A stretch of 36,147 nucleotides of DNA. Source: Bacteroidales bacterium. GTDB taxonomy: Bacteria; Bacteroidota; Bacteroidia; Bacteroidales; UBA932. Under the pieces are notes generated by a model. The model ran no database searches, was not told the origin of the DNA, and saw nothing but the letters and a program-made list of their open reading frames with translations. This document shows positions 5,814 through 13,998 of this stretch, piece by piece (positions within the stretch are counted from its first letter, which is position 1; each line of letters starts with the position of its first letter). The position numbers and the translations under genes are program-made. The DNA is taken from the NCBI GenBank assembly GCA_016290725.1, contig JAEEUZ010000006.1, positions 1-36,147 on the forward strand, written 5' to 3'.

Positions 5814-8800
5814 ATGAAAAAGATTTTCAATTTTGCCCTCGCCGCAGCTGCTATCGCAGCCCTTTCCTTGGCATGTTCCAAAGAAATCGACACAGAAAAC
5901 GAGAATCCCGGAGAGAACACCCAGGAACAGGTTGTAAAGCCTGCCGCCAAGACCATCACCATCACAGCAACCCTGCTGGACACCAAAGTCAGCTTCGACC
6001 CTGCGTTTGACTCCGGCCACAAGCCCACCGGCATGTCGCACACCTGGCAGACTGGCGACCAGCTTCGCGTTACCGACGAAAATGACCCCACCAACACCGA
6101 CCTCTTCGACCTCGTCAGCGGTGAAGGCACCGACACCGGCGTTTTCGAAGGAACAATCGCCGATGCCGCCTCTTACAGCGTAGAGGTAGTTCCCGCCGGA
6201 ACACCCAGTGAAGGCGTTGCTCAGGAGCAGGCAGGCGACGGCTCTACCGCCCATCTTAAGTATGTGGCTGGCGCAACGCATGTCACAGACCTCAAGAACT
6301 TCACCCTCACCGAGACCTCAAGTATTATCGGCTTTATTGTTAAACTCCCTGCCGGAGTAACTGAGACCATCAATCAGGTGATAATTGAGAAAAGCTCTGA
6401 CGATTTCTTGACAAAATCGACACTTCTCATCAATATTACAGGCACATTATCGGATGTCAATAATGATAACATCCTCGAGGTATATGCCAATATCCCTTCT
6501 GGCTGGGAAATAGAGGCTGACACCAAAATGTTCCTGAGATTCAAATCCACGAACGCCAACCATACTGTCTATACCCGCTACCAGGAGTTCGCCAGCGCCG
6601 CCACCCTCAATGCCGGTGAGTTCAACTACATCAAGATGAACTGCTCCAACATCGACAAGTATGCCGGAGGCGCCGACCAGGGCTCAGCTACCGCCCCGTA
6701 TCTTATCGCGGATCCGTACCAGCTAATAGCAATGGATGGCCTTCTTGCCAGCGAGAAGCACTATTTCAAGCTTCTTTGCGACATTGACATGAACGGGGTA
6801 ACCATAAGTGAATTAATCAATAAGGCCAGCCCCTACAAGCCTTTTGATTTCGATGGCAACAGCAAAACCATCAGCAACTTTAACAGATCACTATTCTACA
6901 TCATCAACAACGGCTCTGTTAAAGACCTTACACTGGACAAATTTGAAGTAACTGACAGAGGTATCCTGGCAGAGTATATCCAGGGGTCTGGCAATGTGGT
7001 ATCAAACGTTACTATCAGCAACGGAAAGGTAAACAGTTCAAGTTCTAATGTCGGCGGTTTGGTTGGGCAGATTAATAGTGGCACTTCAGGTCAGACAACT
7101 GCCACGATTACTGGTTGTACAGTTTCCGGAACCAATGTTAAAGGTGCTGGCGTAGTTGGAGGCGTTATCGGCTTTGCAAACGAACTTGTCTCTATAAGCG
7201 GCTGCAAATACACTGGTGGTACCGTAGAGACTTCTGGCCAGTACTGTGGCGGTTTTGTGGGCTCTACTGCTGACAAGGCATCCGTCATTTCTAATTGCCA
7301 GGTTGAAAATGCGACTGTCAAATCAACCCGTACAGATGATGCGCGCGTCGGTGGTTTTGTCGGACTGACTCAGACCAATGTCCAGATTAAAGGCTGCACA
7401 GTAGGAACTAGCACCAAGAAGGTAGTTGTCAATACGCCTGAGCCGGCTTCCAGTAAAGTCCTTAACGCAGGTGGTTTCGTTGGTGTCAACTACGGTACCA
7501 TTACAAAGAATGGCTCAGTCAGAAGTCAGGCCTATGCTCAGGTCACATCTGCCAATACTCTGGGACAACAGATTAATATCGGCGGCTTTGTTGGCTTTGC
7601 AAAAGGCACTATCGAGTATTCCGATGCTGTAGTTGACATGTCAGATTTGCAGGGACAGTATATCGGAGGTTTTTGCGGCTATGTTTTAACTAATGGAACA
7701 AAAGTGGATAATTGCACAGTCTCCGGTTCCGTTAAGGGTAATAATTACACGGGCGGATTTGCTGGTTATGTTACTAATAACACCACTCTAACCAATAATC
7801 AAGTTCTTACCGGCAGCACAGTAAGTGGTCAAAGTTCTATAGGTGGATTTGTCGGGTTCTGTAATGGCGGCTCAGTATTTGAGGACAATAGCAGTGCAGC
7901 AAATCTCTCCGTTAGAGGCTCCAACGCGGGAGGCTTTGCCGGAGCAATCGAGGATGCAACTATGACCCGATGCTCATCTACAGGTACCGTTACCAAGATT
8001 GAAGGGACTGGCAATGTTTTAGGCGGGTTTGCCGGATATACAGATAATGCCACCCTTGATGGATGTTTCTCCAAAGGTGCCGTATCTGCCAATGGACTGA
8101 AAACCGAATATGTCGGAGGATTCATCGGACAGGTTAAACCTGCCGCTTCCAACACCTCCGATATTCAGAATTGTTATGCAGAAGGAGATGTTAACGGAGA
8201 GGGCCGCTGGGTCGGAGGTTTCATAGGCTATATCTACATTGCCACCCCAGGAACAGCTACCATCTCAAAATCCCACGCAAGCGGCAATGTTTCTTCCACA
8301 GGCAATTACTGTGGCGGGTTTATCGGACGTATCCAGATGACTACTGACGTCTCCATTGAAAAATGCTACGCGACAGGCAGCGTATCCTCTACTGGCAGCT
8401 ATAGAGCCGGCTTTATCGGAGATATTGATGGAGAAAATGCCCATCATACCATCAGCGACTGTTATGCAACAGGGGCTGTTAACATTCAGAATACCAGATA
8501 TTGTGGCGGTCTCATGGCAGGCATACAGAAAAATCCGGCGAGCGTTACCATATCTCGTTGCTATACTGCGAGCGCTGTATCGGGAACTTTTGAAGTCGGT
8601 GGTATGATTGGACGCACTAATGCAGCAAACTTCACTCTGAATGATTGTGCAGCGTGGAATACCTCCGTTTCCGCTTCTTCGCGTGGACAGACTAACTGGA
8701 GTTCAGGTTCGATCATCGGAGTTACACATCCCAATGGCCACGCCAGCAATAACTACCGAAACCCTGATATGGTACTCGAGGTATACTGCGTCCCTGAGGC

Positions 8801-9065
8801 GAACTTTGACCAGCCAGATATAAATGGAACCACATCTCCTTTGTACTGGAATAGCCAGACCGCACCTTTCACCTGGAGCTCTTGCACTGCTACAGCCATA
8901 TCTGCTGGCTCCGGCAACGTAGATGCAGGCAGGTGGGCTTATCACGGTAAGCACAGCACAACCAATCGCCTTTCAACCCTTGCATCTACTGCTAAGGCAA
9001 GTGATGGCCTTGGTTGGGACAGCGCTGTCTGGGACTTCAGCGGAGAGTTGCCTACGCTGAGATAG
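5814..9065 (+). CDS. GLUG-repeat surface lipoprotein with fimbrillin-like N-terminus (copy 2)
   Basis: This 1083-aa paralogue of the protein at 908 has a lipoprotein signal ending in SLACS. The ATG at 5814 is chosen because it begins the signal peptide MKKIFNFALA and follows a purine-rich GGGGAGG; the frame extends further upstream but only across the small ORF. A fimbrillin-like domain covers about 30-275, and DKYAGGADQGSATAPYLIAD lies near 280-299. A long run of GLUG repeats (GGFVG, GGFAGY, CYATGSVSS) fills about 320-985, clearly more than in copy 1. The end is WDSAVWDFSGELPTLR. The extra repeats relative to copy 1 suggest expansion by internal duplication. It is likely a surface adhesin or binding protein; the ligand is unknown. 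Confidence 0.85.
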   Translation: MKKIFNFALAAAAIAALSLACSKEIDTENENPGENTQEQVVKPAAKTITITATLLDTKVSFDPAFDSGHKPTGMSHTWQTGDQLRVTDENDPTNTDLFDLVSGEGTDTGVFEGTIADAASYSVEVVPAGTPSEGVAQEQAGDGSTAHLKYVAGATHVTDLKNFTLTETSSIIGFIVKLPAGVTETINQVIIEKSSDDFLTKSTLLINITGTLSDVNNDNILEVYANIPSGWEIEADTKMFLRFKSTNANHTVYTRYQEFASAATLNAGEFNYIKMNCSNIDKYAGGADQGSATAPYLIADPYQLIAMDGLLASEKHYFKLLCDIDMNGVTISELINKASPYKPFDFDGNSKTISNFNRSLFYIINNGSVKDLTLDKFEVTDRGILAEYIQGSGNVVSNVTISNGKVNSSSSNVGGLVGQINSGTSGQTTATITGCTVSGTNVKGAGVVGGVIGFANELVSISGCKYTGGTVETSGQYCGGFVGSTADKASVISNCQVENATVKSTRTDDARVGGFVGLTQTNVQIKGCTVGTSTKKVVVNTPEPASSKVLNAGGFVGVNYGTITKNGSVRSQAYAQVTSANTLGQQINIGGFVGFAKGTIEYSDAVVDMSDLQGQYIGGFCGYVLTNGTKVDNCTVSGSVKGNNYTGGFAGYVTNNTTLTNNQVLTGSTVSGQSSIGGFVGFCNGGSVFEDNSSAANLSVRGSNAGGFAGAIEDATMTRCSSTGTVTKIEGTGNVLGGFAGYTDNATLDGCFSKGAVSANGLKTEYVGGFIGQVKPAASNTSDIQNCYAEGDVNGEGRWVGGFIGYIYIATPGTATISKSHASGNVSSTGNYCGGFIGRIQMTTDVSIEKCYATGSVSSTGSYRAGFIGDIDGENAHHTISDCYATGAVNIQNTRYCGGLMAGIQKNPASVTISRCYTASAVSGTFEVGGMIGRTNAANFTLNDCAAWNTSVSASSRGQTNWSSGSIIGVTHPNGHASNNYRNPDMVLEVYCVPEANFDQPDINGTTSPLYWNSQTAPFTWSSCTATAISAGSGNVDAGRWAYHGKHSTTNRLSTLASTAKASDGLGWDSAVWDFSGELPTLR

Positions 9066-9070
9066 CCCTG

Positions 9071-9260
9071 TATGCGGAAGGTCCTCCGCTCACGTGCGGA
9101 AGGTCACCTTAGTTTTTGCGGAAGGTCTCGAAAAAGTGTCGGGACCTTCCGCATTGTATGTGCGCCAGTGCCCGTTTCGCGCGGAAGGTACCCACAACAA
9201 AAACAGACCTTCTGCACTGAGACGAGGGACCTTCCGCAAACAAACCAGACACCTTCCGCA
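9071..9260. repeat. GCGGAAGGT palindromic repeat block, copy A
   Basis: GCGGAAGGT occurs at 9074, 9096, 9118 and 9181, and its reverse complement at 9144, 9229 and 9251, with a one-base variant at 9207. TGCGGAAGGTC (9117-9127) and GACCTTCCGCA (9143-9153) form an 11-bp hairpin with a 15-nt loop, which could stop transcription after GLUG lipoprotein 2. Bases 9095-9238 match 10278-10421 with six differences. Bases 9261-9418 beyond the block are AT-rich and I see no gene there. Confidence 0.85.
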
Positions 9261-9418
9261 TGGCAAAGGTTAACGATGCATCATTCCCGTCCCGCCCAGT
9301 TCGGAAGTATTATTAAGAAAAATGATTAAAAAACAGAAAAAGACATAAAAAACATAAAAATCCGCATCTGAAGAGCGAAGAGACGAGATATCTTATAGGA
9401 TTAATATCGATATTTGCA

Positions 9419-9493
9419 GGCGTTGGTCAGAACTAAACGCCGGGGAAAACTAAACCCGATGGCTTGAATCTCTTCAGGGGCCACCGGGAATCA
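9419..9493 (-). ncRNA. Candidate small structured RNA divergent from the Abi-like gene
   Basis: Downstream of a leftward consensus promoter lie two hairpins. One is CCCGGTGGC/GCCATCGGG (9488-9455) with an inner TGAA-GAGA-TTCA. The other is GGCGTT/AACGCC (9441-9419). No clear terminator was found; T-rich sequence in the leftward direction occurs around 9360 to 9310. The existence of an RNA is inferred from promoter plus folding only. Confidence 0.3.
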
Positions 9494-9499
9494 ACACTG

Positions 9500-9531
9500 C
9501 AAATATATAGCTTTTCAATTGAAACGCCAAA
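9500..9531 (-). promoter_or_regulatory. Leftward Bacteroidota-type promoter
   Basis: On the minus strand TTTG (9531-9528) and TATATTTG (9507-9500) are separated by 20 nt, a full consensus match. It points away from the Abi-like gene, whose start codon lies 5 nt beyond the -33 box. A weaker plus-strand GATATTTG (9409-9416) without a -33 box is the only candidate seen for the Abi-like gene. Confidence 0.5.
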
Positions 9532-9535
9532 TTTT

Positions 9536-10228
9536 ATGAGATTTCTTGTTTTTGAAGCCATCATGTCGCCCAAACGGATTCGACGCTACGTGAATGCTTG
9601 TGGTGGCGACACACGTAAGGCGATGACACTGTATAGGTATAATCTCAAACTGTCCCTTGAAATGTTCTCTGTTATAAGCTGCTACGAAGTTGCGCTTCGT
9701 AACGCGATTGACATGAATATGACTAAGCATTTCGGCCCGCACTGGCTGAGGGACTCAATTCTTCCGGGAGGTTTTTTTGATAATCCGGTTTTTTCGGGCA
9801 CTTCCAGAATTATTAAAAAGGTGTATGCCGATCTTATGGGTACAGGCCGATACTCTCCTTCTAAGATGATTTCAGCAATGGAATTTGGCGTATGGAAGTA
9901 TCTTTTTTCTGCAACAGAATACCGTGCAACAGGAAGGACTCTTCTTCAAGTTTTCCCAAATAAGCCTAAATCTTCACCAAAGAATCAGTATAACAATCTA
10001 TACGTATTCAACGAAATGGATGCCATTAACAGGCTTAGGAACAGAATTGCACATCACGAGCCAGTATGCTTTAATCAAGATTCAGATGAGATTTCAACAG
10101 TTCACCTTCAGAGTTGCTACTCCCGTATCATGGACTTGTTTTCATGGATGGGAATTTCATCCAAAGAACTCTTGTACGGTATTAACCATGTATTGAGAAC
10201 ATGCGAAGCAATAAACACCCTTATTTAG
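9536..10228 (+). CDS. Abi-like protein (AbiD/F group, HEPN-type)
   Basis: This protein of about 230 aa resembles the Abi_2/AbiD-AbiF phage-resistance family. It has an N-terminal region with RRYVNACGGDTRKAMTLYRYN, then EVALRNAID and, near the C-terminus, RLRNRIAHHEP, the R-N-x3-H type signature of HEPN RNases. Such proteins are thought to act in abortive infection by damaging RNA. The ATG at 9536 is used; MSPKRI at 9563 is also possible, and an in-frame TTG at 9464 lies inside a hairpin. It is flanked by near-identical repeat blocks and is A+T-richer than the neighbouring SusC gene, both consistent with acquisition. No partner gene is seen, though a possible small RNA lies just upstream. Confidence 0.75.
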   Translation: MRFLVFEAIMSPKRIRRYVNACGGDTRKAMTLYRYNLKLSLEMFSVISCYEVALRNAIDMNMTKHFGPHWLRDSILPGGFFDNPVFSGTSRIIKKVYADLMGTGRYSPSKMISAMEFGVWKYLFSATEYRATGRTLLQVFPNKPKSSPKNQYNNLYVFNEMDAINRLRNRIAHHEPVCFNQDSDEISTVHLQSCYSRIMDLFSWMGISSKELLYGINHVLRTCEAINTLI

Positions 10229-10270
10229 CACTTCCCCGCCCTCACCGGCGATATGCCTACTCTGAAATAG
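10229..10270 (+). pseudogene. Vestigial C-terminus of a third GLUG lipoprotein
   Basis: Directly after the Abi-like stop, in the same frame, the bases read HFPALTGDMPTLK then TAG. This matches the end signature of the GLUG lipoproteins (WDFTDDLPTLK and WDFSGELPTLR). The following CCCTG and repeat block also match the sequence after GLUG gene 2. It is best explained as the last codons of a deleted GLUG gene. Confidence 0.75.
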
Positions 10271-10277
10271 CCCTGCT

Positions 10278-10421
10278 TGCGGAAGGTCACCTTGGTTTTT
10301 GCGGAAGGTCTCGAAAAAGTGTCGGGACCTTCCGCATTGTATGTGCGCCAGAGGCCGTTTCGCGCGGAAGGTACCCACCACAAAAACAGACCTTCCGCAC
10401 TGAGACGGGGGACCTTCCGCA
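10278..10421. repeat. GCGGAAGGT palindromic repeat block, copy B
   Basis: GCGGAAGGT lies at 10279, 10301 and 10364, and its reverse complement at 10328, 10390 and 10412. The 144 bases match 9095-9238 with six substitutions. Relative to copy A it lacks about 22 nt holding one further GCGGAAGGT unit. Both copies follow a GLUG 3' end. Confidence 0.85.
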
Positions 10422-10472
10422 GCAGGCAAGGCGGGCACCTCTACTAACAGTTTCACTGGCCCGCGCACAGGT

Positions 10473-10586
10473 GTGTTTTTGGAGAGGTTGTGTTTTTATG
10501 CTTGGGAACTTCTCCAAGATCATTGGCCAGTCGCTCTGTTTTGGAGAAGATCAAGTCCATGAAATCACAACTTCTCCAAAAGTGTG
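10473..10586. repeat. Four alternating TTGGAGAAG repeats upstream of susC
   Basis: TTGGAGAGG (10479), CTTCTCCAA (10509), TTGGAGAAG (10541) and CTTCTCCAA (10571) alternate in orientation at steps of 30, 32 and 30 nt. The outer pair extends to about 16 nt (TTTTGGAGARGTTGTG and its complement, one mismatch), so the whole can form a nested cruciform. No ORF was supported in 10422-10713. Confidence 0.7.
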
Positions 10587-10647
10587 TGCCAGTGGCAGGA
10601 TTCAGGTGCGGGGAAGTTGTTTGTTTTCAACTGAGCCGGCAAGGATA

Positions 10648-10679
10648 TTTGATTTTTTTTTGAAAAATCACTACTTTTA
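10648..10679 (+). promoter_or_regulatory. Predicted promoter of the susC operon
   Basis: TTTG (10648-10651) and TACTTTTA (10672-10679, one mismatch to TAnnTTTG) are 20 nt apart. Transcription would start near 10687, leaving a leader of about 27 nt before the susC ATG. A long T-tract lies between the boxes. Confidence 0.5.
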
Positions 10680-10713
10680 CGAGTTAATTGACACTTAACA
10701 CTTTAACCAAAAT

Positions 10714-13700
10714 ATGAAGAGACTTATTATTGTGACATTCCTTGGCCTGCTGATGTGCCTCCCGCAGCTTGTGCTGGGGCAGGTCAGAGAGGTGAAGGGA
10801 ACCGTTGTGGACACGGAGGGGGAAGCGGTCATAGGGGCCGGAGTGATGGTGAAGGGCACAAGCAACGGTACTATCACCCTGACCGACGGCTCCTTCTCTC
10901 TCAGGGTTCCCGGAGATGCAACCCTTGTGGTTTCCTCCATCGGCTACAAAAGCCAGGAGGTTCCCGTTAACAACCGCACCACCATCCACATCGTCCTGGA
11001 AGAAGACCAGCAGATGCTTGAAGAGGCGGTTGTAGTGGGCTACGGCGTGCAGAAAAAGGAAAACCTTACTGGCGCCATTTCGGTTGTAACGTCCAAATCC
11101 ATCGGCAACCGTTCCAATTCCAGCCTTGGCGGAATCCTTCAGGGTACGGTTCCCGGCCTCACCGTCACATCGGCATCCGGCCGCCCCGGAGAGAGCGTTT
11201 CGCTGAATATCCGCGGTTGGAACTCCATCAACAGCGGTTCCCCTCTGGTTCTGGTCGATGGCGTAGTTGGCTCCCTGGACAGGGTTAATCCCAACGACGT
11301 GGAAAGCATTTCCGTGCTTAAGGATGCCTCTTCCGCTGCGGTTTACGGTGCAAAGGCTGCATTTGGCGTGGTGCTGGTTACTACCAAATCCGGCTCCGAC
11401 AATGAAGGCCACGCAAAGGTGAACTACAGCAGCCGCTGGGGATGGTCTTCACCCACCACATCCACCGACTGGGAAACCAGGGGATATGACGTAGTGAGAA
11501 CCACAAACAAATTCTCCGCGAACTACGATGGTTCGCAGCAAATCAAGTACAACGAAGACGACATGACTGAATTGTGGCTGAGGCGCGACGATGTTACGGA
11601 GAATCCCGCCCGTCCATGGGTTGTACTTGACGATGCCAACAACGGATACAAGTATTATGGCAACACTGACTGGTGGCATTACTTCTTCAACGACGAGAAG
11701 CCCACGCAGAACCACAATATCTCCTTCCGTGGCGGCACCAAGACCATCAAGTACTTCCTGTCGGCCAACTACAATCAGGAGCAGGGTATCTTCAGGCAGA
11801 ATCCGGACAAGTACGACAAATACAATCTGCGCGCAAGATTCTCCTTCGATGCGAACTCCTGGCTGAACATAAGCAACAATACCGCCTTCTATTCGTCCAC
11901 GTACAATTATCCGGGACTTGCCGATATGGACGACACTTTCTACAAGTGCACAGCCGGATATTTTTCCTTCCTGACTCCTACCACCCCTGAAGGAACCTAC
12001 CTCTACAAGAGCAATCACGGCGGCGGCGGTCAGACCATCCTTGGAAACCTGGCCAATCCGAACTTCGTAAACCGGAGAAGGACCAACAACTTTACCAACA
12101 CCGCGGAGGTTACCATAAAGCCTGTCAAGCAGCTTGAGATCAAAGGCAATTACACTTATTCCTATAATACTTACTCTCAGCTGAACCGCTCAGTCAACGG
12201 TACATTTGCATCTACTACCCGATTGAAGACGGAGTTAATTACTACCGGCGACAATGAGGACAAACTTTCCGAGCAGATGCAGACGATTGATATGCATACC
12301 TTGAACCTGTATGCCACTTACTCGGACACTTTTGCCGATGCCCATAATCTGAAAGTCATGGCCGGCGGCCAGTACGAATCATATTATCACAAGAAACTGT
12401 CGGCAACCGCCTACAATCTCATGTCGGAGGAACTGAACGACCAGGGCCTGGTGAGTGCACTGCCCCAGTCGATCACAGGCCCCATCGTCGGAGGGGACGG
12501 AACAACCGCCACCATCCTTTATGATTACAAAAGAATGGAAACTGCAGGCGGACAGAGTGAATACGCACTGCTTGGTTTCTTCGGACGACTCAACTACGAC
12601 TATAAAGGCAAATACCTCCTGGAACTGAGCGGCCGATATGACGGCACATCCCGCTTCCCCAGAGGCCAGCGCTTCGGTTTCTTTCCTTCCGGATCACTGG
12701 GATGGAGAGTCTCGGAAGAACCGTTCTTCGCTCCTGTGAAAAACTGGATGAACGACCTGAAACTCCGTTTCTCATACGGTAGCCTTGGCAACCAGCAGGT
12801 TGGCTATTACGATTACATCCGTTCCGTATCCACCGGCAAGCAGTCATATCTTTTCGGAGGAGACAAGTCCGCAACCGCAGCCTTTGGCAATCCCGTAGCA
12901 GGCGACCTCACATGGGAAACCGTGCAGCAGAAGAATCTCGGCGTGGATATGGCGTTCCTGGACAACAAGATAACCTTCACCGGAGAGGCCTACATCAGGG
13001 ATACGAAGAACATGCTCACCACCGGCAAGGCTCTTCCTTCCGTGTATGGAGCATCGGCCCCCAAGACAAACAATGCCGATCTGCGTACGATGGGCTATGA
13101 GCTGGCGCTTTCCTATAGGAACAGCTTCACGCTCCTTGGAAAACCTTTCGACTACAGCATTACCGGTACTTTCAACGACTATGTCGGCTATATCACCAAA
13201 TTCGACAACCCTACCAACGATCTGGACACATACTACGTAGGGATGCGCTACGGCGAAATCTGGGGATATGTCACAGACGGTTATTTCGCTTCCGATGAAG
13301 AGGCCGCAGCTTATCCCGTAGACCAGTCTCCAATCAATACGATTATCTATGGTAACGGAGGGCTCCGTGCCGGTGACCTGAAATATGTCGACCTGGACGG
13401 AGACAATATCATCAGCACCGGCGCCAATACGGTGGATAAACCCGGCGACCGCAAGATTATCGGCAACTCTCAGCCCCGTTACCAGTATGGCGCCACATTA
13501 GGCTTTAACTGGAACGGAATAGACTTCTCGGCATTCTTCCAGGGTGTTGGCCGTCAGGACTGGTATCCCAGCTCCGACGCCCGTTACTTCTGGGGCCTCT
13601 ATGCCCGTCCGTTCTCCTCCTGGATCCAAAAGGATTTCCTTGACAGATGCTGGAGTGAAGATAATACGGACGCTTACTTCCCGCGCCCCCGCGCATACAT

Positions 13701-13998
13701 CGCTTTCGACAGCAAAGGTCAGCGGTCCCTGGCCGCGGTTAACGACAGGTACCTTCAGAACCTGGGCTACTGCCGTCTGAAGAACCTTACCGTAGGTTAC
13801 ACCCTGCCGGAAAAAATCACGAAAAAGGTGAGCATCGAATCCCTCCGCGTGTACTTCTCCGGTGAAAACCTCGCTTACATCTCCCCGGGACTCCACTGCG
13901 ACTATATCGACCCCGAGGCCGCAGCCAAGACGGCCGGAAAATACCCCGTCTACCCCTGGCAGAAGACATTCATGTTCGGTATTGACATAACCTTCTAA
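10714..13998 (+). CDS. SusC/RagA-family TonB-dependent outer membrane transporter
   Basis: This 1094-aa protein has a signal peptide ending near VLGQ. A CarboxypepD_reg-like domain follows (about 24-105; VKGTVVDTEGEAVIGAGVMV, FSLRVPGDATLVVSSIGY). The plug begins at about 107 (VVVGYGVQKKENLTGAISVV) and includes LVLVDGVVGSLDRVNPNDVE and VLKDASSAAVYGAKA. The 22-strand barrel ends in FMFGIDITF with the expected terminal Phe. It imports an oligosaccharide-like ligand across the outer membrane with its SusD partner, powered by TonB. It heads a probable five-gene operon running to 21281 and shares TAATG with susD. The ligand cannot be read from sequence; the enzymes downstream suggest a phosphodiester-containing glycan. 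Confidence 0.95.
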   Translation: MKRLIIVTFLGLLMCLPQLVLGQVREVKGTVVDTEGEAVIGAGVMVKGTSNGTITLTDGSFSLRVPGDATLVVSSIGYKSQEVPVNNRTTIHIVLEEDQQMLEEAVVVGYGVQKKENLTGAISVVTSKSIGNRSNSSLGGILQGTVPGLTVTSASGRPGESVSLNIRGWNSINSGSPLVLVDGVVGSLDRVNPNDVESISVLKDASSAAVYGAKAAFGVVLVTTKSGSDNEGHAKVNYSSRWGWSSPTTSTDWETRGYDVVRTTNKFSANYDGSQQIKYNEDDMTELWLRRDDVTENPARPWVVLDDANNGYKYYGNTDWWHYFFNDEKPTQNHNISFRGGTKTIKYFLSANYNQEQGIFRQNPDKYDKYNLRARFSFDANSWLNISNNTAFYSSTYNYPGLADMDDTFYKCTAGYFSFLTPTTPEGTYLYKSNHGGGGQTILGNLANPNFVNRRRTNNFTNTAEVTIKPVKQLEIKGNYTYSYNTYSQLNRSVNGTFASTTRLKTELITTGDNEDKLSEQMQTIDMHTLNLYATYSDTFADAHNLKVMAGGQYESYYHKKLSATAYNLMSEELNDQGLVSALPQSITGPIVGGDGTTATILYDYKRMETAGGQSEYALLGFFGRLNYDYKGKYLLELSGRYDGTSRFPRGQRFGFFPSGSLGWRVSEEPFFAPVKNWMNDLKLRFSYGSLGNQQVGYYDYIRSVSTGKQSYLFGGDKSATAAFGNPVAGDLTWETVQQKNLGVDMAFLDNKITFTGEAYIRDTKNMLTTGKALPSVYGASAPKTNNADLRTMGYELALSYRNSFTLLGKPFDYSITGTFNDYVGYITKFDNPTNDLDTYYVGMRYGEIWGYVTDGYFASDEEAAAYPVDQSPINTIIYGNGGLRAGDLKYVDLDGDNIISTGANTVDKPGDRKIIGNSQPRYQYGATLGFNWNGIDFSAFFQGVGRQDWYPSSDARYFWGLYARPFSSWIQKDFLDRCWSEDNTDAYFPRPRAYIAFDSKGQRSLAAVNDRYLQNLGYCRLKNLTVGYTLPEKITKKVSIESLRVYFSGENLAYISPGLHCDYIDPEAAAKTAGKYPVYPWQKTFMFGIDITF

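Noticed and set aside
9071-10421. Possible CRISPR array from repeated GCGGAAGGT
   Set aside because: The units are only 9 nt, alternate in orientation and have unequal spacing, and no cas gene is near. They fit palindromic intergenic elements instead.
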